Assembly: GCA_009739215.1 (NCBI GenBank)
Contig: VSJF01000005.1
Coordinates: 620,001-684,000, forward strand
Source: Floccularia luteovirens
Taxonomy: Eukaryota > Basidiomycota > Agaricomycetes > Agaricales > Squamanitaceae
DNA length: 64,000 bases
Direction: 5' to 3'
A model generated the notes under the pieces. The model was not told the DNA's origin. It searched no databases and worked only from the letters and a program-made list of their open reading frames with translations. Below, one piece after another: positions 10,161-23,039 of this stretch (position 1 is its first letter; every line of letters begins with the position of its first letter). A program made the translations under genes and the position numbers.

Positions 10161-11855
10161 TTAGATGTCCGTTAAACCTGTCCAAGGAGATGGATCTTCT
10201 TGTTCAGGACAAATAGCTGGAAATTCAAGAATGGCTTCGAGACCCTCGTCACGCATCGCCTGTATATCCCGTACAATCTCTATTTCCTCCTCTGTTGAGA
10301 AGACATATCGTACGCTGGAAAGTCTGGCAACTCCTTTTGGGACGTTGGTCCATCTAGAACGCGTGAGTTGACAAAGGATTGTTTGCGAGATATTGGCCAA
10401 GCTGAGATGTAGACTTGTCAAGTTCGGACAGAGGTGAGAGTGATGTGATATGGAATCAACAAAGTCTTCGCGGATGACCAGCTCCTTGAATATTTCATCG
10501 TCCTCAACCAGACGCATAACTGGTCCGTCGATGCCGAATATACTTTCGTGAGGTATGATACTGTTGTTAATCACAAGTTCTTGGAGAGTTGGGATTAGAC
10601 GGAGGCATTGGATCAACCCACATCCATTTAAAGAAAGTGATTGAAGTTCCAGTTTCTGTAATGGGCAAATAGATTGTTTTAACATCGTCCTTAGCGCTGA
10701 AAAGTGCTGATCTGGAATGCCGGAAGCTTCTACTCCATAACGACCGATCAGTTCCAGGGACTTTAGAGCCGGTGCATGTAGATTAGCGAGAGTGTTTGAG
10801 ATATGCGATGTTGTCGACAAACTCTGGTCACCATCAATGCACAGGAATTCTAATTTTGGCAAGGAGATCACATTGCTAAATTCATTAAGCTGTGGAGGAG
10901 ACGTGATCATTGTTAAAGGGAATCGGAGTGTACAGCGTTGCAGCATGATGCACTTTCGTAGGATCGTCAAAAGTTCTTGCGAGTCGAGCGAAAAGAATGA
11001 TTGCACCATGGTTTCCAGACATAACTGTGTTAATTGTGCCCATGGCATTTTAGGTAGCTTTAAACTACCAGAATGTAGAATGAGGTGGAAAGTGCGTAGT
11101 CGTGGAGCTTCTGAAGGGAGATGGATTTCGATATTAGTTTCGATTGGCCCGTCCCAGACGTGTGTATATTTGTCCTCTAGCGTTAAAGATTCAAGCAGAG
11201 GCAAAACAGGTTCGTTGAGGCTACACAATGAGCTAGACATTTTCAAAGGAATCTTAAGGTCGAGCTCCGCCCACTGCTGGTTATAAGGCAGCAAGGTCTG
11301 GAGTAGAATATTACAGAGCCGTTGCTCCTCTCTGGAGTCACCCCAGTGCCAGAAGAATGAGATCCTTAACGGCGCGGTGCCTGCACGCGCAAGCCACATG
11401 CGAATAATTTCGCTCTTGCGCTGAAAGCGGGCTTCGCAAACGTCAAACCGCTGCATATTAACATACGGCGGTACGATGTGCAGTGACGACCACAGCTCAG
11501 GCATTTCCATGGCCAGGGTGCGCCAATAACTGCATATGCGACCAAGGAGGATGGGTGCCTCAGATGCGTGCATAACGGCGTTGCGTTTTTGTGGAATACA
11601 ATGAAAAAAAATCTGTTGCATTATTTCAAGCGGGAGTCGTCGCACTGGGGAAATGAGGGAGCGGTGCGCGTCCATAGATTGTTTGATCAGGTCACGTGTG
11701 CGCAGAACGGCCTTCAGTTGTCCGTCCAGCCGGGCAACTTCGGCATTGACCTTAATCAAGTCCGCTTCTCCCTCCGCAACGAGTTCCGTAATCTCAAGTT
11801 CCTCCTCCTGTGTGGGGATATAGTTGCTGTTGAACTTGTCCTTAAACTTGGTCAT
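10161..11855 (-). CDS. F-box protein with N-terminal coiled coil, LRR-like C-terminus
   Basis: A 564-residue intronless frame. Residues about 15-65 are a charged helical stretch with heptad character (EEELEITELVAEGEADLI, VNAEVARLDGQLKAVL). The F-box follows (PVRRLPLEIMQQIFFHCIP, then LGRICSYWRTLAMEMPELW). The rest carries irregular leucine-rich repeats ('LKSLELIG', 'LQKLELQSLSL', 'LTSLHLSLANIS'). This order (coiled coil, F-box, LRR-like) is standard for the large mushroom F-box family. The expected role is substrate receptor of an SCF ubiquitin ligase. The target is unknown. Confidence 0.83.
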   Translation of the reverse strand: MTKFKDKFNSNYIPTQEEELEITELVAEGEADLIKVNAEVARLDGQLKAVLRTRDLIKQSMDAHRSLISPVRRLPLEIMQQIFFHCIPQKRNAVMHASEAPILLGRICSYWRTLAMEMPELWSSLHIVPPYVNMQRFDVCEARFQRKSEIIRMWLARAGTAPLRISFFWHWGDSREEQRLCNILLQTLLPYNQQWAELDLKIPLKMSSSLCSLNEPVLPLLESLTLEDKYTHVWDGPIETNIEIHLPSEAPRLRTFHLILHSGSLKLPKMPWAQLTQLCLETMVQSFFSLDSQELLTILRKCIMLQRCTLRFPLTMITSPPQLNEFSNVISLPKLEFLCIDGDQSLSTTSHISNTLANLHAPALKSLELIGRYGVEASGIPDQHFSALRTMLKQSICPLQKLELQSLSLNGCGLIQCLRLIPTLQELVINNSIIPHESIFGIDGPVMRLVEDDEIFKELVIREDFVDSISHHSHLCPNLTSLHLSLANISQTILCQLTRSRWTNVPKGVARLSSVRYVFSTEEEIEIVRDIQAMRDEGLEAILEFPAICPEQEDPSPWTGLTDI

Positions 11856-12620
11856 GAGCTTATTCCTGCATTACAACACAACCGCAAAAGATTTCAATAA
11901 CGTGCTTAAATAAGACTATCCAACTTACATGTCCATAGCTATCGTCACTGTACGTGATTGCCAAAGAAAGATGGATAGGGTGAAGATAGAATATCAGGCT
12001 GAGCCTAGAGGTGTTGACATGAGTAGTCGAAGCTAGCCGGGAGTGAATCAAGAGAATATTCACTGCAGATTCGTTGACACTCCACCCACTAAATAATACA
12101 CAGGTGATTGTCCAGTTGTACTTGTTTGCGATACTGGGCGGTGAAAAGACAGATTATGCCTGAAAGATTTGGTAGGTATGAGACTTGATATTCGTTAGCT
12201 GTGCTCTATAGTTACTGATCATTGTTTTATAATTAATCTGAGCAAGACCGAGAAAGGCGCTCAAAAGATCAGTTAATAATAAAACACCTTCGGGAATCCA
12301 CGTGTGCCTACAACTTGGCCTTGCAATCATAAATGCAGTACCCGGAATGTGATTACACCATCGCCAACCTCTAACAGTTTATTTTTAAATACAACTGTGT
12401 GAATGAGAGTACCATGCGACACACAATTATCACTGCGAGTAAGACCACAAATATGGTAGTTTCAAAGGAATTTTTGCAATTCTATAAAATAGTGTGAAAT
12501 CTAAATAATCGTACAAGCTTGTTGAGCAAATAAGACAATGAAAACAAGGAACAGGATATCATCAATAAGGATATACAAATACACTCAGAATTAGTATCCT
12601 CTTCTTAAGCTCTAACAGAG
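11856..12620. other. Intergenic, no gene seen
   Basis: Upstream flank of the F-box gene and downstream flank of the 12.6-kb gene, both on the minus strand. AT-rich, without recognisable coding or repeat features. Confidence 0.4.
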
Positions 12621-13900
12621 CTAATATAACAGTGCAAAGGTTTGGGTTCTAGATATACCAGATCTCTGCAGTCGGTTCCCTGTCTGGGGCGGATCGTCTT
12701 GCACGTCCATTGGTGGCGTATCTGATCTTTTCGGCGGACTCGGACGACGTCTTGATTGAGCCCCATCCGGGAAGCCAGCCGCAGAGTTCTGACCATAGTT
12801 ACCGGATGACAAAGGTACTTGAAATTGTTTCGGGGGCACCGGAGTATGGTTATGATATCGGTCTTCAGTGTCTGGTGATAAACGCTGGCGCTTGGGATCA
12901 GAGGCGACTGCGGAGCCATCGGGAGCGCGCTTGCGCCGCGATTGTTGTTCGACCCAATCTTGGTTCCTCTCTCCTTGAAGCTTGCGCATCTCATTAAAAG
13001 CAATTTCTCCTTCGATATCTTCCTGCTGGCGTATTTCCTCATCTTCCGCCGCTTTGCGTCTCTTTTTGTCAATTTCACGATAATGGCATGGGTCTAGAGC
13101 AACGATTTTGTCGCGTTGTTCCCGCGTGGGTTTAGTTTTCAAAGGTAAACATTTCCACGGGTACTCAGGTCGTGAATTATGACGTTTGAGATCTTCAAGA
13201 TCCATGGGCGCGCACTGGTCGGCAACTTCTGCATCACTAACCCACCCAATCTTGACTAGTCGGCTTAGGATCTTGCCAGGAATATTATAGGTACGGGGGT
13301 TGTCGGCGATTCGATAGTCAAATAGGGCAAGTCCTCTGTCCGGATCAAATATTTCGGTAGCGCGTACTTCTGAATAATCTGTCGCATAATCACGAATTTT
13401 AATACCCTGGGCCTCAGCTGCAGCCCGAAGATCTTCCGGATCTGGGTTTTGGATATCTGTAGGCGCTAGTGAGGCACATCGCGAGGAGCGTCCATCATCC
13501 TATATTTGACAATTACTTAGAATATGATCAAACCCAGATAATATATAAGACTTACATCTGAGCTCATGTAAGCATCCTCCGCCTGACCAATGACACCTTC
13601 GAGGGTAGGGGATAACCGGGCTGGGGTAATGATAGATCGACTGACGGTCGAAGGAGCAGGTTCAGACTTTGCGCGGCGAGGGTATGAGAAACTCAGGCCA
13701 CCCGACAGGGAAGTGCCAAGGCTAAGGGAATAACTGAAAGGCGCACGAATGGTAAATGTGCGCATTGCAGAATTGATGGATTGTAGATAGTTTGGAATGC
13801 TTGCAGAACGGTGCAAATGTGGATGGTAAGAAGAACTGGCTTGACCTTGCGTAAACGAATTGCTCTGCTTTATAGAATTTGAAGGCATATTTAGCGCCAT
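12621..13900 (-). CDS. Unrecognised 407-aa protein, basic/acidic disordered C-terminus
   Basis: Two exons (13900-13556 and 13499-12621) join in phase 0 into 407 residues. The start is the ATG at 13900 (CAGAACAATGG). The N-terminal 115 residues are rich in Ser, Tyr and Pro. A compact central part (about residues 120-200) contains IKIRDYATDYSEV, FDPDRGLALFDYRI and ILSRLVKIGWVSD, which look like a folded domain I cannot name. It is followed by a Lys/Arg/Glu helical segment (REIDKKRRKAAEDEEIRQQ) and a disordered tail with RRKRAPDG and KRQR, possible nuclear localisation signals. I considered a splicing factor of the SNW type, but its hallmark motifs are absent. Confidence 0.7.
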
Positions 13901-14324
13901 TGTTCTGGCTGAGTGGCGAGGTGTGGCCTGGTCAAAGCAGGCCAATGAGCCCTGATGGGACAAACTTGGAGTCAATTATAGTAACTGTTTTGACTTTGAC
14001 TATGAATTTGACGTCAAAGCTCGAAACTGCGGTGTGGATGTGCCGCTTGAGAGATGCCCTGATACAAAGCGTGTGATGGGTGAAAAGCGAAGTGAAGGGG
14101 AACAGGTTGCCCATTGTCCGCTCTGCTAGTGCTCTTGCAGTCTCTGACTCGGCTGACAAACTCGGCAAACTCCGTTATTGTACTAGCTCGCATTATTCCG
14201 TTTTTGTAAACCCAGAATACAACTCCGATAAAAAAGTTCCGTGTGTGCATAGAGTTGTGGCAAAGATCATGCTTTGACTTTTTGACTTCCCCATACAGTT
14301 CGACGTAAATCATACTATGTCTCG

Positions 14325-15712
<1,388 letters not shown>

Positions 15713-15865
15713 GGATCGTCAAACGTTAAGTACTTTAAGCCTTCGGTTCTGCCTTTATACTTATCTGACTCTAAGAGATAAATGATTGTTTGTTCATGTA
15801 TGTCAACAGCTTTAGATCTCCAATTTTTTATATCAACGACTGATGAAATTACAGTACTCTAACAA

Positions 15866-18629
15866 CTATATCGACTGTGTAATAGTCATTTCAAACTTCA
15901 TATCATTCGCTGGATTCATTACATCAATACCAATTTCTTCCGCTAAAGTTTGAAAGTTAAATTTGTAAGGTCTATAAACCGGTCATTGGCTTACCAGAAA
16001 TCTGCTTGACTGGTCCCGTAAACCACTTCCTGGCACTAATAAGCCAAAAGCCCACACTATATGTTATGACAATTGCAACGGCTACGATTGCGTAGTTCAA
16101 AGTTTGGCTGTTTACCGGCTATGAATGTGACATCAATACTGAAGGATCATCAGTAATATGGGTAAATAAGGTACATACATTAATTTGTGGCAAGATAAAA
16201 ACAATAGAGATGAGAGCAATCCAAGCTACGGCAGTTATTGCAATAGGGAAGGACATTTTCCCGAGGTGGAATGGTCCGCGAATAAATTGATCATGATATA
16301 TGACACGGAGTAAAATTGGTATAGCTAGTAATATTCATCAGCTGGAATTAAATAATAAACCACTAAGAATGGTAACCGACGCACCGTAGGATATATATAG
16401 ACCAATAGTGGCAATTGACGTTGCAGCAGAAAATGCAACGGAACTACCTAAGCTAGGAAGTCCAAGAATGAAGCTAAGGGTACACGCCAGCCAGACTTGA
16501 TACGCGACATTAGATTCATTACCTCATTATAGAAAACTACTGCGATTACCTGTTCGGATCGGTGACTTCCACTTTTGGTTCACTTTCGCAAAGAATGTAT
16601 GACCAGGTATACCCCCATCCCGTGCGAACGCATACATCATCCTCGAGTTTGAGGTAACAGAAAATGTTCTGAAGCCCACAATTACTTACGGCGACACCTT
16701 GTGAATGCGGAAAACGTACCCGCAGAAATACATAGCACCGATAACGATGACCTAAAAAAGTATTCCGGTAAAATCCGGGAATCAAAGATTTCGGATACTC
16801 ACCATCAATACAATAGCGCCTTTCTCTCCAACTGTATCCAAAAATATTTGCGTGACAGGTTGGGTAGTTGCCGAACCCAAAGTAGCCTCGATGTCCTGCA
16901 TAGAAAATAGCAGCCCCAAGATGAGAAACCACCCAAGTAGTGCCGAAACCCCGATAGCCATCACAATTCCAATACTACCCGACATGGCCGCATTTTGGGT
17001 TTCCTCGGTCATCTAAGGACATACACTATCAGTGTTTCGTTTGACGTGACAAAAAGGCTGAGGTAGCTGACATGTGCGCTAGCATCAAAACCTGATTTGA
17101 GAGCACATCTATTGATTTTTTATGACTTGTTGCATGAGCAAACCATACATACCAGTTAGTGTAGTGTATACTAAAGTGAATTATATGGTTAAGTGATATT
17201 TTCGATCAATCCGAAGAACAACTTGCTCACTTGAGCCATCAGAATCTACAAGTCCACGTCAATCAAGGTTCACATCTGCCGGCACGGAGGGGAAAAGGGA
17301 CGAACTCCAATAACAGCAACATAGGCATCACTCGCTCTCGTTCCCCAACCCACCCCATCAACCCCTGTCCCATCAATAAATGTTTGGAAGACAAATTTAC
17401 CAGACTGGTGCTTGGGCGCCTTGGCGAGGATCGCAACTACAAGCGAGAAAGTACCTGTCGCGTGCCACCACACTGAGATAGTATTTAAATAGTGCAGGAT
17501 GTGTACTCCAAAAGTGTTGGTCAAGCCCTGTGTGAATAACACAGCGGCATATATACCTGTTTAAGGGGTATTTTCAATGTTATTTTTTACACTAGAAAAA
17601 TAATTTATTATTGTTACCGATTGTTGTTTTGGGGGTGGGTTCAAAGTCAGTCATGATTGTGCACGCGGTTGATATGAAGTTGGCACATGCAAAACTAGCG
17701 GTGTACGAGATTCAGGTTAGGATATCTGTGTTGATAAGTCAGGGATGATAATACCTGATGCCTGTCGTAACGGCTACTTGACCGAGAAGGTTAAACCAAC
17801 CTTTATAAGTAGGGGGGATTAGTCATTATTATTATGCGACAAGATATGTTTTGCTAACCAGTAATCCATGACGCAAGTGCTGCATTTTCTCGCCTTGAAA
17901 GCATCGCAGCCCAAAAGTAAGGGCCTCCAGATGTGGGATGTGCACTATTTTTAAACGATGAAGTTCATCGACGAAATAAAGCGACATCGGCTTACCTGCA
18001 AACCTCTTCAAGTTTTTTACCGGGTGATCAACTGAAACGTCCTGAATGTGCAGGTATAACCTTGTACTGACCAGCCATAGCTAAACCCACAGCCATAGTA
18101 AAGAATGCTGTGAAATGGTTCTATTATTTGATATTACAAAAAGATCTCATAGATAGAATCTTACAAACTATAACCCATCCCCAAACCATTACTGCAGGAC
18201 CACCAGTATTCTTCGTTGAAAGTAATTGGTCAATTTCAAGTGCAATCCTGCTACTTCAGATACTCACCAAGCCGTATGCGAACAATGAAGGGATCCCTGT
18301 GATCACAGATATTATGGAGAACGAGACCTAGGCATATCAGTCTCAAATGCGAGAGATATACAAATGCAGAACACTGAACCCCAAAGTTCTGTTCCTTAGT
18401 TCCAATTGATCTGAGTTGTGTCGAATGAATACTCACTTGCATAAGACCAAGTTCCCTCCTAACGAGATTTTTTGTTTCAGCTTTAGTTTGTTTTACTATT
18501 GGTTGCTCTGAGAACTCACTTCAATTCCTGTTTATATCCCATTCGTGCTAGTTCAGCTTCATCTTTCTCCATGCCCCCAGACCTTCCTGGAGTTGTGTCA
18601 TTTTGCGGGACCGGTGTTGTTTTTGACAT
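15866..18629 (-). CDS. GABA/amino-acid permease (APC superfamily), copy 1
   Basis: More than a dozen small exons from the ATG at 18629 (MSKTTPVPQNDTTPGRSGG, then LARMGYKQELK) to the TAG at 15866. Twelve membrane segments are expected. Family landmarks in order: MQNFGVSFSIISVITGIPSL, NTGGPAVMVWGW, EICSAHPTSGGPYFWAAM (TM3), TNTFGVHILHYLNTISVWWH with ILAKAPKHQSGKFVF, EETQNAAMSGSIGIVMAIG (the conserved SEE..NA helix), the SRMMYAFARDGGIPG loop, and FHLGKMSFPIAITAVAWIAL. This is the fungal GABA/choline permease branch (Uga4/Bat1-like), a plasma- or vacuolar-membrane H+ symporter. Substrate is not decided by sequence. The C-terminal exon is short and hydrophilic (EEIGIDVMNPAND). Intron boundaries between 17 and 18 kb were read only roughly. 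A paralogue lies at 53.3 kb. Confidence 0.88.
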
Positions 18630-18844
18630 ACTAGCACAGATTTTTGAAAGAAGGTGAAGGGAACGAGATGGGGATGAGATGACAAAGTGCAAAATATCCC
18701 CAGGGGCCCCAAGCAGTAGTGATCATATATGCTCCATTGAAAGTGGCCACATGGAACAACATATAGGCGCTTGTATAGAATTTAGTAGACCCCGCATGAA
18801 AGTGACCCATCAGGAACTATGGTATTGAAGTGGCAACCACGCGG

Positions 18845-19115
18845 ATGTTTACATCATGTGAAACTGGTCTTCTGGGAAGGTCTGATAAGGATAAGAACCG
18901 AATGATCTTTCCGACTTGGCCGATGTAATCGCGGGGAACAAAGTTATGCCCTCCAAAGCAAAGTCCTCCTTAACTGCTCCATCAATCCGATTTCCTAGAA
19001 ACGGAAAGTTATTTCCGGTGATATTGCCGAAAAGAATGGTTTTGATTGCGTGCTTCGTCGCTAAACATAGCTTATCAAAGTAGTGGGTGAGATGTAAGAA
19101 GGAAGAATGATGCAC
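18845..19115 (-). pseudogene. Gene relic of an unnamed dispersed family
   Basis: A minus frame reads ATKHAIKTILFGNITGNNF and later VKEDFALEGITLFPAI. The same arrangement recurs at 26.8-27.06 kb (RRSTRNQPTLFFGNVTKLCI, then HDFVPQLHL). At DNA level the two share a run ending in CAAA.TAGTGGG.GA. No promoter-proximal part is present at either place, so both look like 5'-truncated copies. Family unknown. Confidence 0.45.
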
Positions 19116-19502
19116 ATTTTTGAGTGAAAAGATGGTGTGATATTTCCTTTCAGTACATTGGTGTTTTTATTTTCACACACTCACCGTTATAAGCAAACTC
19201 AGTGCCTCATAATTTCAATCCCTCTCGCAATAACTCTAGGTTAGGAAGCACTTCGTGCCTTTTATTCATGTACTTATAAGCCTCAAAGCTCAAAGTACAA
19301 TTCATCCATGCACGGGAAAGTTAAGCGACAACCCCTGAAAGCTAGCGTCCTTCCCAAGCCTTCACTTCTAAACCGCATATTCGGGGATTTATTACTATTC
19401 GTCCGTCCCCGCTCTAGCACACCCACACGCCCCTACAACAGTGTAAATCAACAAAGATGTCTTGATTTCTGGCAACAATTTCTACTACTTCAAATGTTAT
19501 TC

Positions 19503-20160
19503 AAACAAAATGAGAAAGCGCGTATAGAATACTCACCCTTCAACGGTGGATGCTCTCATCTTCCGTTGAAGGCTGAGAGCATCCCAACGGGCCATTACCG
19601 ACAACCGGGATAAGCCAGCCCAAACCAGAATCACAGGTGAGGTTCCTTTCTTACAATGAATGTTCTTGGAACTAAGAATTCAAACACAAAACAGAGACAG
19701 TCAGCACATCACTAGAATAGTATATTTTGGCGGATTATAGAACCTAGAAAAGAACGAGCTCGTCAAGGTTTTATTCGGTCATGAAGATAGTGTGCTATGC
19801 CTTAGATTTGATGATGAGCGATTGGTTTCATTCATATTCGAAAGGTAATGTGATATAATTTATCTATACTCATTTTGCATAGATCACACTATCCGCATAT
19901 ATTCATAATATCCTAATCTCAAGATTCAGTTCACCCTAGTAGCGCATACTTCAGCAGTAAATGCTGTATCTATCCACAAATCATCAATTTCCATTGCCAA
20001 CTATTCAAAGTTCGGGAGTTATGTCAGTCATATGGACTTCAAGAGGTCCCTCTTCTTAGGAAGAAGTGCCGAAAATCAGGCATATGCACAGCAATCATGT
20101 TAGAATTGTGACCCCTGGAGAAGATTTTGTTTTAAATGGAAGTTATGACTTATATAACAT
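19503..20160 (+). pseudogene. Degenerate F-box/WD40 repeat gene fragment
   Basis: Short plus-strand pieces resemble WD40 blades: LVKVLFGHEDSVLCLRFDDE, then DHTIRIYS after a possible 43-nt intron, then FTLVAHTSAVNAVSIHKSS and VRIVTPGEDFVLNGSYDL. They are broken by stops and frame changes and have no intact beginning. A preceding piece (RIEYSPFNGGCSHLPLKAES) matches the linker seen before the first blade of Met30-like F-box/WD40 proteins. It lies tail to tail with the WD40 gene at 20.3 kb. Confidence 0.6.
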
Positions 20161-20273
20161 GTTATCTACTTTGTAAACATATTTCAATAGAATCAAACTA
20201 TATAGCTATAGATTACTAAATGTGAAAACCCGAAACGTCAAGTTACTATCTACTGTATGCAACAATAAGCATG

Positions 20274-22404
20274 TCATATCTGAAGGCCGTCTGGAATATG
20301 TAAGATGGTGAGCTGACCAGAATCCGAAATTATGCTAAAATAATTGTGTCCTTGCCACATTGCAATCTTCGAATCGTGCAAGTCTTCATGTGTATATCTC
20401 CTGGATGCAGGTATCCAACACAACTTTTTACCATCCTCTTTGCGTATAACCCACCCATTCTCTGCCAAAAACTTTGACTTGTCAATATTCGTCTCCCATT
20501 TGAAAGTCCCGACATCGACCTCCTGTCCTTCTTTGAGGCTATACAGGAATTCACCACGGAACCAACGGACGTATATCATTGTGCTATCCAAAGAAAGCTC
20601 GAAGAGATCTTGGCCTTCCACGGCAATGGCGACAACGAGTTTCTTCTCTAGTCGGTCCGTAGCAGCGTCAAACACGCATACCTGCGCATTGTAGTCGTCA
20701 TCCTTTATTATGCTGGCAATCCAGCATCCGTCGAGAGACCATGCGATTCCTTCAAACCAGCCAAATTCAAGAGAGGAAGTATAGAGAAGAGTGGGTGTAG
20801 TCGTGATACGCCATACGCAGATCCTTTTGTTACTGTCAATAAGTGCGAGCTTCTCCGCATTTGGAGAGAAGGCAGCGTGTTCAGTGAATGATCCCTGAAG
20901 AGTACAGAATGGCTCGCCAGAGTAGGGTCTAGGGGACCAGATAGTGATTATTTCCTTGGTGACGATGGCGATATAGCAATGGATAGGTGAAAAGATGATA
21001 TTTAGTATTCTTGATTGCATTGTCCGAGTTTCTGATGTCGGCTGGGTAAGGTCCCATAGTCGAAGATTGGAATCTGATGCAGAAACCAGCCTTTCACCAT
21101 TTGGCGACAACGAGAAATAACGATCGATTCTCGACTCTGACAATGGCATGATAGACAATCTGCCACAGTCCTGCCACGTGTGTGAGTCCCAAATGTGGAT
21201 AATGCGATTACCATATGCGGCGATCCAATCTCCCTTTGGGGATACGGAAATGTCCCATGACCCTTCCCCGAATGAATGGACGCAGTGACAAGTGGCTATG
21301 TCCCACACGAAAGTGTCATCCCACCCACACGAGACCATCTGGGTGTCGTTGAGAAACGCTGCTGAATTCACGCTATTCGTGTGTCCTCCTATCGTCCTTA
21401 TAATCGTGCCGCTTTCGGTGTCCCACAAGCGCAGGGTCTCGTCGATCGTGTCCAGAAACTGTGCGAAATCATTCGAAATTGCTTTTACATCTTTAATGTT
21501 GGGAATGGTCTTCACCGCCTTCACCGCCTTCCCAATCTCCAAATCCCATACCTGTAACCCTCCTTTGTTGGCAACAGAAGCAATCTGTTTCCCAGTTGCA
21601 TGCCACGCAACCTGTCCTACGCCCCTGCCTATATTCTGTTGAGTTACTTCAGCACCTGATCCGACGTTCCACACCCGCCATGTCTTATCAGATGATCCAG
21701 AGACGATCCATTGTCCGTCCGGCGACCAGGCGATGGATCTCACGGCCTTTGTATGTCCTAGTAACGTATTCCTCAGTGTACCGACTCCAGAGTCCCAGAT
21801 CTGCACACGACCATCATAAGAGACAGAAGCAATTAAGCCACCGTCCGGGGAATGCTCGACACACCACACGTCGCATTTTCCTGTTTCAATTACACCCAAA
21901 CAAGTGTCCCAAGTCGTGTTCCGCGCGGTGACCAGTTTGACAGCAGTGTGGTTATCATTTGCCATCTTGTTATCAGTGTATAGCTCCTTCATCTTGCAAT
22001 GTGGTGCGAAAATCGATGCCGAATTGTATATCTCCAATGGTCGGATTCTTATGGGCAAGAAGAACTCAAGGACCAGTTTATATGCATCCTTCTTTATCTC
22101 AAGTACGTCCTCCTTCACCCCTTGCTGGACTTTCTCCTGTATACAACCATTTTAGAATATCCAGGTCAAACACAGTATCTGACAATACCTTCCACCACTC
22201 ATATGCCTGTGTGAGCTTTCCTTTGACAAAGCTTTCCATTAGTTCCAAAAGTTCCGATCCCTGTTTGCTATTCCTGAGATGTGTGGCCCAATGAACACAA
22301 GTATACTGCAGGTGAGCGGGGATGCATTTCTCGATGACGCCTGGTAGCCTGGGGATGCCCTCCATGAACAAAAATGGATCATCCAGTGGCAAGCAGAGTC
22401 GAAA
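20274..22404 (-). CDS. WD40-repeat protein, C-terminal half of a NACHT-WD40 (NLR-like) protein
   Basis: The large exon 22136-20274 (621 codons) starts with the linker typical of fungal NACHT-WD40 proteins (LEIKKDAYKLVLEFFLPI, IYNSASIFAPHCKM) and continues with about ten WD40 blades, e.g. WCVEHSPDGGLIASVSYDG, AVRSIAWSPDGQWIVSGS and SVNSAAFLNDTQMVSCGWDD. The upstream exon (to 22189) has the pre-WD segment LPGVIEKCIPAHLQYTCVHW and LLELMESFVKGKL. Joining the two requires either a 52-nt intron (22188-22137) or a one-base correction, because the segment VLSDTVFDLDILKWL inside that intron also looks conserved. The first usable ATG is at 22365, which gives about 679 residues. The NACHT NTPase and N-terminal effector domain are absent: another gene ends 100 bp upstream. 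It is therefore a truncated NLR-like gene or a WD40-only derivative. Confidence 0.75.
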
Positions 22405-22505
22405 CTAGAATTCATTATAGTTTGTATGAAAATGTAAATAAGGACGTTAGGATGCTCTCTAGAGTCTCAGTTGGCTTATTTCATCCATCTTGTTCCAACA
22501 AGAAA

Positions 22506-23039
22506 TCAAGCGGCGGTTATAGTGAATGGAGGGCTGATGTTTCCGGAATCACCAAACACTAGAACCCCAGTGAGACCACTGAAGCAAAAGGTGCGAAATA
22601 ACGTACAAGTGATGGTGTATGTGCCAGGAGCCACGTCCGGGATGTTCACGTCAATGTGTCCGTTGGCAGCACTAAGGTCGAAGCTGCCATGAATCGTTCC
22701 AACTACAGAAATGTCAGTGCTAGGGAATAGTAGATGGTTAATTCACTGCTCACAGCCTGAAAGTGTTACTAGGCCGCCGTTCGAAACGTTTGCGGGTTCA
22801 TCAGAAGTATCCCTATAACAAGTGGTTTTGTGAGATGATGTTACTATTTGGGAAAATGTATCTGCATACCAGACAACAGTTTGGACTGTACCAGCTTGCC
22901 AAACGGTGCTTGTGTTTGGTACTAGGATTCTGGGATCCCAGACATCTTGTGCAGATTTAGCAACAAGATTGGTTGGTGCAGCGCTGACCGTGACAGCGAA
23001 AGATAAAACAGCTGAAGTGAAAGATGTTGAGAAGCGCAT
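22506..23039 (-). CDS. Small secreted protein, Kre9/Knh1-like fold family
   Basis: Four exons (23039-22870, 22812-22754, 22702-22607, 22558-22506) give 125 residues. A signal peptide (MRFSTSFTSAVLSFAVTVSA) is followed by DVWDPRILVPNTSTVWQAG, then TVVWDTSDEPANVSNGG, GSFDLSAANGHIDVNIPDV and FGDSGNISPPFTI. The W.P.I..P...T.W..G....V.WDTSD pattern is that of the abundant short extracellular basidiomycete proteins related to the Ser/Thr-rich GPI-anchored (Kre9/Knh1) domain. No GPI-anchor tail is visible, so it is probably released or wall-associated. Function unknown. Its 3' end is 100 bp from the truncated WD40 gene. Confidence 0.82.
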
